This document shows positions 1-5,885 of a stretch of 16,117 nucleotides of DNA, in pieces. The notes under the pieces are model-generated. The model was not told the DNA's origin. It made no database searches and saw only the letters and a list, made by a program, of their open reading frames with translations. The stretch covers positions 1 to 16,117 of the forward strand of contig DWYE01000029.1 in assembly GCA_019118845.1 (NCBI GenBank), written 5' to 3'. The translations under genes and the position numbers were made by a program. Each line of letters starts with the position of its first letter. The stretch's first letter is position 1. The DNA is from Anaeromassilibacillus stercoravium (GTDB taxonomy: Bacteria > Bacillota > Clostridia > Oscillospirales > Acutalibacteraceae).

Positions 1-73
1 GCTGTTCCCGCAGAGTCAACCCTTTCCAAAATGGGAACGTCTCTTCCAAAAAGCGCAGATCAAGCGGTTCCAT
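1..73 (-). CDS. 5' end of a gene cut by the left edge, possibly a Crp/Fnr-family regulator
   Basis: Only 24 codons are visible. The reading frame begins at ATG (73-71, minus strand) after a good Shine-Dalgarno sequence (AAGGGGAG, about 6 nt upstream) and starts MEPLDLRFLEETFPF, followed by WKGLTLREQ. A short acidic start and an F-P-F-W-x-x-L-T segment resemble the N-terminus of clostridial Crp/Fnr-type cyclic-nucleotide-binding-fold regulators. This is a family resemblance on very few residues, so the function is tentative. That a real gene starts here is much better supported by the ribosome binding site, an open frame to the edge and a promoter-like region upstream. Confidence 0.5.
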   Translation of the reverse strand, partial: MEPLDLRFLEETFPFWKGLTLREQ

Positions 74-101
74 ATGCACTCCCCTTTTCCTCGTAACATT
101 G

Positions 102-114
102 TATACCCAGTATA
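102..114. promoter_or_regulatory. Short inverted repeat in the promoter region of the left-edge gene
   Basis: TATAC-CCA-GTATA is a perfect 5-bp inverted repeat about 30 nt upstream of the start of the left-edge gene. On the minus strand it provides two overlapping -10-like hexamers (TATACT and TATACA). It may be the core promoter, an operator, or both. A clear -35 box at ideal spacing is not seen, so this is a weak call. Confidence 0.3.
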
Positions 115-149
115 GCATAATCCAAAGAGGAAAGGGAAAGAAGTGTGCA

Positions 150-188
150 AAAAATCTTCAGTAGGAAGAAATCCTACTGAAGATTTTT
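150..188 (-). terminator. Rho-independent terminator of the sigma/anti-sigma operon
   Basis: Perfect 17-bp stem (150-166 paired with 172-188) with a 5-nt loop. It lies immediately after the anti-sigma gene stop at 193. The minus-strand transcript continues into a T-rich tract (TTTTTTG). The other side is also T-rich, so it could work in both directions, although no rightward gene is visible here. Confidence 0.9.
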
Positions 189-192
189 GTTT

Positions 193-1080
193 TTACGGAA
201 CAATTTCAAATTCCTGTGCACCGAAGGCACCCGGGGCAATCTCATAAGCGGCGAACACCACAACCGGATTTCCTTTTTCATTCAAATAGAATTTGGTATT
301 TTCATCCACCGTGGTAAATCCTTCGATTCCGTCACTGCCATCCCAGTAAACCAGATTCTCGTCCTCTGCCATACGCTGCTGCATCTGCTCTCGGATGCTC
401 GCATTCGCAATAGAGACATAATCCTCTCCCAGGATATCCTCCAAGGTCAGCGCCTTGTCGTCTTTTAAGTCGATGTTGTAGAAATATTGCACGTTATACG
501 CATTGCACCAGTTCTCGTTTGCCGTAAGTTCCAGAGAAAGGCGCGTATCCGACTGGTATTTCACATCGTACTGAACATCAACCTTGATATCCTTCTGTGC
601 AAATTCTTCCTCCGTGCCTCCTGTTGCAATGAACGCCTCTTTGTACTCCGCGATTTGCTGTTCCGCCTGCGCTTTGTAGTCATCCACAATCTTCTGGATT
701 TCTGCATTTACATCGGCTACAACGCCGCTGTCTTCTTCTCCTTCAATCTGAGGGACTTCCATCTGAATGGTCTTATCCTCGTCCTCCTGAACGTAGCTTC
801 TCCAGGTGACGACTTGGACAATGCCTCCCACCACCGGAACCTTGGCAACTGCTGCTGCAAAGGGTTCGCTGACATTCAATGCTGCAACGAAACAGATCAC
901 CAAACACGCTGCCGTAGCCGCTACTCGTTTTCCATACCGTTTGAATAGATGCATTTCGTTTCCTCCTTTTCTCAATTGTGTTTGTTGTATGGCTTGATGA
1001 ACCGTCTCTGAAAGTTCGCTGGGAATTTCTGTCGCATCATAAATCTTTTTGGAATCACGGATACGATCTTCTTTGTTCAT
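193..1080 (-). CDS. RsiV-like membrane anti-sigma factor (DUF3298 type)
   Basis: A 295-residue protein predicted to hold the cognate ECF sigma factor inactive at the membrane. Residues 1-50 form a charged cytoplasmic segment, about 51-70 are one hydrophobic membrane helix, and the rest is extracellular. Just after the helix is a segment (about 71-95, with VPVVGGIVQVVTWRSY) typical of RsiV-like proteins. The C-terminal third (about 195-295, from YNIDLKDDKALTLEDIL to the end) matches the DUF3298 pattern of Bacillus subtilis RsiV, which binds lysozyme and is then cleaved to free SigV. The start overlaps the sigma gene stop by 4 nt (ATGA), the usual arrangement of translationally coupled sigma/anti-sigma pairs. 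A lysozyme ligand is an inference from the family and is not shown here. No catalytic function is expected. Confidence 0.85.
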   Translation of the reverse strand: MNKEDRIRDSKKIYDATEIPSELSETVHQAIQQTQLRKGGNEMHLFKRYGKRVAATAACLVICFVAALNVSEPFAAAVAKVPVVGGIVQVVTWRSYVQEDEDKTIQMEVPQIEGEEDSGVVADVNAEIQKIVDDYKAQAEQQIAEYKEAFIATGGTEEEFAQKDIKVDVQYDVKYQSDTRLSLELTANENWCNAYNVQYFYNIDLKDDKALTLEDILGEDYVSIANASIREQMQQRMAEDENLVYWDGSDGIEGFTTVDENTKFYLNEKGNPVVVFAAYEIAPGAFGAQEFEIVP

Positions 1081-1571
1081 GCCAATCCCTCCTCGTAAGT
1101 CATCTTGATTTGTTTCAGCGCCGAATAGAGACGGTATTTCACTGTGCTAAGCTTCGCCCCCGTTACCTTGGCGATCTCTGCCAAGGAGAAATCCTCATAA
1201 AAACGCAGGACCACTACGGTTTTCATCTTTTCCGGGAGCTTTTGCACCTGTTCATAAATTTCCATCGCCTGGTGGTCTTCCTCCACCGGCGTATCTTGAA
1301 TGCGCTGCAAATCCCCTGGCTCATAGGAATATTCCCGTTTTCCCTTCTGCAGCGCGGTTAAGCATTCATTGACCAAAACCCGGTAGAACCAGGTCTTCAC
1401 ATAGTCGGTGTTGCGAATCGAGGTATAATGCTCCAATGCCTTGACAATCGCATTCTGTACAATATCGAGGGCTGCATCCGCATTATGGACATAGGAAAAG
1501 GCAAGCCGGTAAAATTTATCCTGATTTTCCAGCAAATAGCTAACAATTTGTTCGCGCAACTCCTCCTTCAT
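1077..1571 (-). CDS. RNA polymerase sigma factor, ECF subfamily (SigV-like)
   Basis: A 164-residue ECF sigma factor, full length for the class. Region 2 (about residues 18-80) contains the expected core-binding and -10-recognising helices, with AFSYVHNADAALDIVQNA and the TWFYRVLVNECL segment. Region 4 (about 108-156) has the helix-turn-helix with LPEKMKTVVVLRFYEDFSLAEI and LSTVKYRLYSALKQI. It lacks regions 1 and 3, as ECF factors do. The start is supported by AAGGAGG about 7 nt upstream. It is co-transcribed with the RsiV-like gene downstream (4-nt overlap), which predicts release from that partner by an envelope signal, and it probably activates its own promoter. Assignment to the SigV group rests mainly on the partner's domain. 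Confidence 0.9.
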   Translation of the reverse strand: MKEELREQIVSYLLENQDKFYRLAFSYVHNADAALDIVQNAIVKALEHYTSIRNTDYVKTWFYRVLVNECLTALQKGKREYSYEPGDLQRIQDTPVEEDHQAMEIYEQVQKLPEKMKTVVVLRFYEDFSLAEIAKVTGAKLSTVKYRLYSALKQIKMTYEEGLA

Positions 1572-1605
1572 AATGCCCCTCCTTCCTGTTGCTTTTTCTA
1601 CTCTT

Positions 1606-1635
1606 TAGATCGGCGAACACTGGCAAAAGTTAGTC
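1606..1635 (-). promoter_or_regulatory. Candidate ECF-type autoregulatory promoter of the sigma/anti-sigma operon
   Basis: On the minus strand, a TAAC (-35-like) element at 1632-1629 is followed by a 16-nt spacer and CGATCTA (-10-like) at 1612-1606. This resembles the AAC-N16-CGTC layout of ECF-dependent promoters, with one extra base in the -10 motif. A start site near 1600 would give a leader of roughly 30 nt. It is motif matching only; a sigma-A-like promoter further upstream (TTGCTC near 1680) is possible but poorly spaced. Confidence 0.4.
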
Positions 1636-1698
1636 CCTTACAATTTTTTCTATACTTTATCATTATTTCGTTTCGAGCAATCAGTCCTATGATCGAAA

Positions 1699-1740
1699 AA
1701 TCCCCGGCAACGAAGGATTTCTCCTTCCCTGCCGGGGATT
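1699..1740 (-). terminator. Rho-independent terminator of the dnaX-ybaB-recR operon
   Basis: Perfect 11-bp GC-rich stem (1699-1709 with 1730-1740) plus an inner stem (GAAGGA/TCCTTC, 1712-1717 with 1722-1727). It lies just after the recR stop and is followed on the minus strand by TTTTTCG. Confidence 0.9.
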
Positions 1741-1751
1741 AGTGATTCTGT

Positions 1752-2354
1752 TCAAATCTCGCTGCGCCCTTCGATCGCGCGGGATAGGGTTACTTCATCC
1801 GCATATTCCAAATCGCCGCCCACCGGGATCCCATATGCGAGGCGTGTCACCTTTACCCCCAGCGGCTTGAGCAGCCGGGAAATATACATGGCGGTCGCTT
1901 CCCCCTCCACCGTGGGATTGGTGGCCATAATGACCTCCTGGACCCCACCCGCATGAACGCGCGCCAGTAGCTCCTTGATGCAGAGCTGATCTGGCCCCAC
2001 CCCGCTGAGCGGGGAAATCACGCCGTGAAGGACGTGGTAAGTGGCATTGAATTCGTTGGTGCGCTCCAGTGCAATCACATCACGCGGGTCCTCCACCACA
2101 CAAATGATGGACTTGTCCCTCGCTTCGTTGCGGCACACAGGGCACAATTCCTGATCGGTTAAGTTGCAGCAAATTTTGCAATAATGGATTTTTTCATGCG
2201 CATCCAAAATGGCGTTGGCAAATGCCTCTGCACCTTCTTTGGATAGGCCCAAAACATAGTAGGCCAGCCGCTGAGCGCTTTTATGCCCAATACCGGGCAA
2301 TTTCTCAAATTGCTCAATCAGACGCGACAGCGGGGCAACATTATATGAGGGCAT
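1752..2354 (-). CDS. recR: Recombination mediator protein RecR
   Basis: A 200-residue protein, the normal family length (about 198). RecR works with RecF and RecO to load RecA on gapped DNA. Residues 18-36 (KLPGIGHKSAQRLAYYVL) are the helix-hairpin-helix. C59, C62, C71 and C74 form the zinc finger (CKICCNLT...CPVC). About 82-175 is the Toprim domain, with CVVEDPRDV near its start and ATNPTVEGEATAMYI further on. The C-terminal AYGIPVGGDLEYADEVTL is a RecR signature. The gene starts 3 nt after the ybaB stop and its own Shine-Dalgarno sequence is weak, which suggests translational coupling. The dnaX-ybaB-recR order is conserved widely in bacteria. All key residues are present. Confidence 0.97.
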   Translation of the reverse strand: MPSYNVAPLSRLIEQFEKLPGIGHKSAQRLAYYVLGLSKEGAEAFANAILDAHEKIHYCKICCNLTDQELCPVCRNEARDKSIICVVEDPRDVIALERTNEFNATYHVLHGVISPLSGVGPDQLCIKELLARVHAGGVQEVIMATNPTVEGEATAMYISRLLKPLGVKVTRLAYGIPVGGDLEYADEVTLSRAIEGRSEI

Positions 2355-2357
2355 TCT

Positions 2358-2708
2358 TTACAGGAGGCCCGGCATGTTGAAGCCGCCGGAGATCTTTTCC
2401 ATCTTCTCCGCCTTCTCTTCGGAAGCCGCGCGCAGCGCCTCGTTGACAGCTGCACGGACCAGATCCGCCAGCATCTCTACATCTTCGGGATCGACCACTT
2501 CAGGCTTAATCTCGATGGACTGTACTTCCAAGCTGCCGCTGACTGTAGCCTTCACAGCGTCGCCGCCGGAAGTCGCTGTATATAACTTCTGATCCAGCTC
2601 TGCGCTGGCCGCATCCATCTCCTCCTGAATTTTTTGGGCCTGACGAGCGAGCTGCTGGATATTTGCTGCTCCGCCTCCGCCGTATCCCTGGGGTAATCTT
2701 GCCTTCAT
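2358..2708 (-). CDS. YbaB/EbfC family nucleoid-associated protein
   Basis: A 116-residue protein of the YbaB/EbfC family. These small proteins form dimers that bind DNA and are nearly always encoded between dnaX and recR, as here. After a glycine-rich start (GYGGGG) comes a long helix (about residues 15-45, NIQQLARQAQKIQEEMDAAS), then the beta strands with the conserved VKATVSGSLEVQSIEI segment, then a C-terminal helix rich in Ala and Glu. The last residues, GGFNMPGLL, match the family's conserved tail. AAAAGGAG lies 9 nt before the ATG. The precise cellular role of the family is unsettled. Confidence 0.93.
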   Translation of the reverse strand: MKARLPQGYGGGGAANIQQLARQAQKIQEEMDAASAELDQKLYTATSGGDAVKATVSGSLEVQSIEIKPEVVDPEDVEMLADLVRAAVNEALRAASEEKAEKMEKISGGFNMPGLL

Positions 2709-2808
2709 AAATCAAAACTCCTTTTCAAAAGATTCTTTGCCCAAATGGGCGTTCTATTTTATCAAATTGATGAGAACACATCTTCATTTCCCGTTTGTCC
2801 GGCCGCAG

Positions 2809-4455
2809 TTACGTCCGTGTCACAGGGATTCCCGCCTCTTCCGCTTCTCCAGCCAATTTCAATAGAGGGTCAACTTCGGCCTCTTCCTGTTTCTTTGCAC
2901 GATAAGGGCCTAGTTTATAGACGCGTCCGGTGACCTGCTGGATCGCCTCGCGCATCTTATCGCGCTGCGAAGACTTGCGGAGCAGCTCAAAGGCCATTTC
3001 CTTGGCGTCAATCAACACATAATCGCCGTTGACATATGCCGAAGAACCGGTGAACGCCGCTGATATCGCAACCGAATATTCTTTTAAGATACGCAAAATC
3101 TCCGGCCATTCAGCCAAGCGGGTTGCACCTTCTTCAAGAGGCTTCTGGGGGTTGGCCGCAACCGATGGCCTTATAGGGGGAGGTAAAACAGCTTCCTCTT
3201 TTTTGGGGGGAAGCTCGTCCGGCAATGGAACTACGCTTGGCTGCCCTTCCTGTTTTGGTTCCTCAGGGCTTTGCACAATAGGCTCCGTCTGCTTTGCCTT
3301 CGAAGCCGCTAGGCGGGGATTGCCCCGCTCCAATGCCTCGATCCGCCGGATCAAAGCGGCATTCGAATCATCCAATTCCGGCGAGCAAAGCTTGATCAGC
3401 GCCATTTCCAGCTCAACACGGCGGTCGCCGCCGCGATACATCTTGTCTAAAGCCCCTTGCAGCGTATCGAGACCGTGTAAGATCTCCGATAGAGGGGTGG
3501 AAAGCGCCTGCTTGGTCATCTGCTCAAATTCATCGTCCGATACAGCGAGAATACCCCGCGCGTCCTTCATCGTTTTAATCAACATCAACCCGCGGTAGTG
3601 GGAGGAAAGCTCCTCACAAAGGCGCGCCATGTCCTTGGACGCATTGTGCAGGCGGTCGATCGTCTCCAATGCGGAAGACGAATCCTGCTTGCGCACGGCT
3701 TCGGATAAGGCAAATAGATGGTCGCGCCCAACAAGCCCAACCGTCTCCTGAACAACGTCCAGCGTAACCTGTTTGCTCCGCCCAAGGCACTGATCTAAGA
3801 GGGAAAGCGCATCGCGAAGAGCGCCGTCCGCCAATCGAGCAAGCAGCAAGCCTGCCTGCTCCTCCAAAACAGCCCCTTCCTGCTCCGCTACATAGGCCAA
3901 CCGCCCGGCGATTTCCTGCGGAGGAATCCGCCGGAAGTCGAACCGCTGGCATCGGGACAGGATTGTGGCGGGAAGCTTGTGGACCTCTGTGGTTGCAAGG
4001 ATGAAAATCACATGCTCTGGCGGCTCTTCCAGCGTCTTCAACAGCGCATTAAACGCCCCTGTGGACAGCATGTGTACTTCGTCGATGATATAAACACGGT
4101 ATTTGGCGGCAGCCGGGGTGAAATTCGCCTCTTCCCGCAACATACGGATGTTATCCACGCCGTTGTTGCTGGCAGCGTCAATCTCCACGATATCCATCAC
4201 GGAACCATTTTCGATTCCGCGGCAGATTTCGCACGACCCACAAGGGTCGCCGCCGTGCAGCTCGAGACAGTTGACCGCCTTTGCCAGAATCTTCGCGCAG
4301 GTGGTCTTTCCTGTTCCGCGCGATCCTGTGAAGAGGTACGCGTGCGCAATTCGGCCAGCCATCAGCTCATTTTTGAGCGTTACGGTGACCTGTGGCTGCC
4401 CTACTACGTCCGCAAAGACCTGCGGCCGCCACTTTCGGTACAAGACCTTATACAT
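2809..4455 (-). CDS. dnaX: DNA polymerase III subunits gamma/tau
   Basis: A 548-residue clamp-loader ATPase, somewhat shorter than E. coli tau (643). Walker A is GSRGTGKT (44-51); the zinc module uses C63, C72, C75 and C78; Walker B is DEVH (125-128); sensor I is ATTE (154-157); the SRC motif is 167-169; and GALRD (211-215) is the sensor II region. Residues about 370-450 are a Pro/Lys/Glu-rich linker, and the rest forms the tau-specific C-terminal part. The start has AGAGGTG 6 nt upstream. The gene follows the SRP RNA and precedes ybaB and recR, the usual Firmicutes order. A C6A6G run at codons 416-420 could produce a -1 frame product ending after 21 further codons, about 440 residues in all and close to E. 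coli gamma (431). That point is inferred; no product is shown. Confidence 0.97.
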   Translation of the reverse strand: MYKVLYRKWRPQVFADVVGQPQVTVTLKNELMAGRIAHAYLFTGSRGTGKTTCAKILAKAVNCLELHGGDPCGSCEICRGIENGSVMDIVEIDAASNNGVDNIRMLREEANFTPAAAKYRVYIIDEVHMLSTGAFNALLKTLEEPPEHVIFILATTEVHKLPATILSRCQRFDFRRIPPQEIAGRLAYVAEQEGAVLEEQAGLLLARLADGALRDALSLLDQCLGRSKQVTLDVVQETVGLVGRDHLFALSEAVRKQDSSSALETIDRLHNASKDMARLCEELSSHYRGLMLIKTMKDARGILAVSDDEFEQMTKQALSTPLSEILHGLDTLQGALDKMYRGGDRRVELEMALIKLCSPELDDSNAALIRRIEALERGNPRLAASKAKQTEPIVQSPEEPKQEGQPSVVPLPDELPPKKEEAVLPPPIRPSVAANPQKPLEEGATRLAEWPEILRILKEYSVAISAAFTGSSAYVNGDYVLIDAKEMAFELLRKSSQRDKMREAIQQVTGRVYKLGPYRAKKQEEAEVDPLLKLAGEAEEAGIPVTRT

Positions 4456-4599
4456 ATGCGCACCTCTCTCTAGATTTCCGCGAATAGAAGCCTATCAACC
4501 CGCTGTGCTCTTCTTAAACAAACACCTTCGTCACAAAAGAATACGCCAATCTAAGACGCACAACCGCCTCCTGTATCTTCCGGACAGCCCGTATACAAA

Positions 4600-4808
4600 C
4601 GGAAAGCAAGGACAGCCGCCTCGCGACGGTATCGTGTACCGGGATATGCAGACGAACGGACCACCTGCATCGCACGGGCTCTTCCGCTTAATGCTGCTCG
4701 GTTCCCCGCCTGACATGGTTCACGGCGCTCCGTCGCACAGAGCCCGCCCGCCTGCATATCCTGTTACACGCAATTCCTGCCTTGCTTCTCCAAGGGTCAT
4801 CCCTTGAC
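4600..4808 (-). ncRNA. ffs: Signal recognition particle RNA (SRP RNA, large-type candidate)
   Basis: The minus strand carries the SRP RNA S-domain: GTGAACCATGTCAGG (4723-4709), a GGAA tetraloop closed by CGG/CCG, then GAGCAGCATTAAG, nearly identical to the Bacillus scRNA core. Long helix arms flank it. GGATATGCAG on the 5' side pairs perfectly with CTGCATATCC on the 3' side. AAGCAAGGCAG (4787-4777) pairs with CTGTCCTTGCTT (4614-4603) apart from one bulge. A UGUAAC element about 40 nt from the 5' end is at the place expected for the Alu U-turn. The RNA scaffolds Ffh and targets membrane and secreted proteins. The 5' end comes from the promoter. The 3' end is uncertain: I see no terminator, and the RNA may extend towards 4550 or be processed from a dnaX co-transcript. 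Confidence 0.88.
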
Positions 4809-4814
4809 CTGGAT

Positions 4815-4843
4815 ATTATATCGTATTTTGCGCAAAAACGCAA
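4815..4843 (-). promoter_or_regulatory. Sigma-A-type promoter of the SRP RNA (and possibly dnaX operon)
   Basis: On the minus strand TTGCGT (4843-4838), a 17-nt spacer and a perfect TATAAT (4820-4815). The predicted start near 4808 fits the 5' end of the SRP RNA. No other convincing promoter lies between the RNA and dnaX. Confidence 0.65.
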
Positions 4844-4998
4844 GGCCCAACTTGTCTTCTTTTACAAAAGTTCACCATTTTTTCAGATTGCAGAAACCGA
4901 TTTTGGGAAAATTACATCGGCTGGCCGCATGTAGAGAATTGTTTGCTAACTTAATCAAAAGGAAATTGCCCAATCGATCGCATTCCCTCTAGTATTTT

Positions 4999-5004
4999 TA
5001 TAAT
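4999..5004 (+). promoter_or_regulatory. -10 element before the YhfC-type gene
   Basis: A perfect TATAAT about 39 nt before the start codon, on the rightward strand. No good -35 hexamer is present at 16-18 nt, so the promoter may be weak or activator-dependent. Otherwise I see nothing notable in 4844-5025. Confidence 0.4.
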
Positions 5005-5042
5005 AACCATGCTAAAATGGGGCACAAAGGAGATGAATCGTC

Positions 5043-5831
5043 ATGATTCCAACAGAAATACTTATTGCATTTGGAATTTCTTCTTTTTTTACAGTGCTAT
5101 TCCCCCTTTTACTTCTGGTCCTCCTTGCGATCCGGCGGGCAATTTCGCTACGCCCTTTGCTCATCGGTGTACTCGCGTTTTTTGTTTCACAGATTCTACT
5201 GCGTATCCCGCTTTTAAGTATTCTCTCCACACAGGGCTGGTTCCTTACTTTTGCGCAACAACAGATGCTTTTGTATCTCATTTTACTCAGTGCTTCCGCC
5301 GGGCTGTTTGAAGAATCTGCCCGCCTGTTGGGCGCAAAATGTTTCTGCAAGGGGCGGCGCAGCTACCGCGACGCAGTCTCTTTTGGCTTGGGGCATGGGC
5401 TCTGCGAGGTGGTTTTGCTGGTGGGCCTTAGCTCCATCGGCAACCTCCTCTACTGTGTGATGATTAACAGCGGCTCTTTGGGAGCGGCCGCATCAGGCTC
5501 CGCTGAGATGCTCCAGCAGATCACAGCTGCATTGGCCTCCGTGTCCACCGCTAGCATCTATTTGGGAATTGTGGAGCGCATCTCTGCGGTGCTCTTCCAT
5601 GTTTTTGCTTCTGTGCTGATTTTCTACGGTGTCAATCGCGGGCATTCGTTCCGCTACTGGCTGTTCGCCTTGCTCGCCCATACAGCGTTCAATGTGGCCG
5701 CTACATTCTTGGTACAATACAGTAACATATGGATTTGTGAAGGCGTGCTTCTCCTTTTGGGACTCCTATCGCTCGCTTATGTCTTGCACGTGCGCAAATC
5801 CTTCCCAAGGGAAAACGCTTATGCATTCTAA
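5043..5831 (+). CDS. YhfC family intramembrane metalloprotease candidate
   Basis: A 262-residue, very hydrophobic protein with about seven or eight membrane segments. It shows the pattern of the YhfC family, which is related to the PrsW/CPBP group of putative membrane metalloproteases: an EExxR motif (E90, E91, R94, in LFEESARL), a histidine with a nearby glutamate (H118, E122, in GLGHGLCEV), H186 in LFHVFAS, and HxxxN (H213, N217, in LAHTAFN). These are candidate zinc-binding and catalytic residues by family analogy. AAAGGAG stands 10 nt before the ATG. The gene is alone, divergent from the SRP RNA and convergent with feoB, so context does not indicate a substrate. Protease activity is inferred from the motifs. 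Confidence 0.78.
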   Translation: MIPTEILIAFGISSFFTVLFPLLLLVLLAIRRAISLRPLLIGVLAFFVSQILLRIPLLSILSTQGWFLTFAQQQMLLYLILLSASAGLFEESARLLGAKCFCKGRRSYRDAVSFGLGHGLCEVVLLVGLSSIGNLLYCVMINSGSLGAAASGSAEMLQQITAALASVSTASIYLGIVERISAVLFHVFASVLIFYGVNRGHSFRYWLFALLAHTAFNVAATFLVQYSNIWICEGVLLLLGLLSLAYVLHVRKSFPRENAYAF

Positions 5832-5843
5832 AATAGCGATTAA

Positions 5844-5880
5844 AAAGCAGCTTCACGGAAGTTTTCCACGAAGCTGCTTT
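5844..5880. terminator. Bidirectional terminator between the YhfC-type gene and feoB
   Basis: Perfect 11-bp stem (5844-5854 with 5870-5880), with an inner GGAA/TTCC stem. It is followed by TTTATT-type sequence on the plus strand and TTTTTAATC on the minus strand. It lies 12 nt after the stop of the rightward gene and 5 nt after the stop of feoB, so it serves both convergent genes. Confidence 0.92.
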
Positions 5881-5885
5881 GTTTA

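Noticed and set aside
2739..2750. GCCC-AAAT-GGGC hairpin between dnaX and ybaB as a terminator
   Set aside because: The stem is only 4 bp and is not followed by a T tract, so the three genes probably form one transcript.
4531..4757. Small minus-strand frames inside the SRP RNA region
   Set aside because: They coincide with the structured RNA and have no convincing ribosome sites.
4103..4807. 234-codon plus-strand frame across dnaX and the SRP RNA
   Set aside because: It overlaps a clear protein gene and a structured RNA on the other strand and has no family resemblance.
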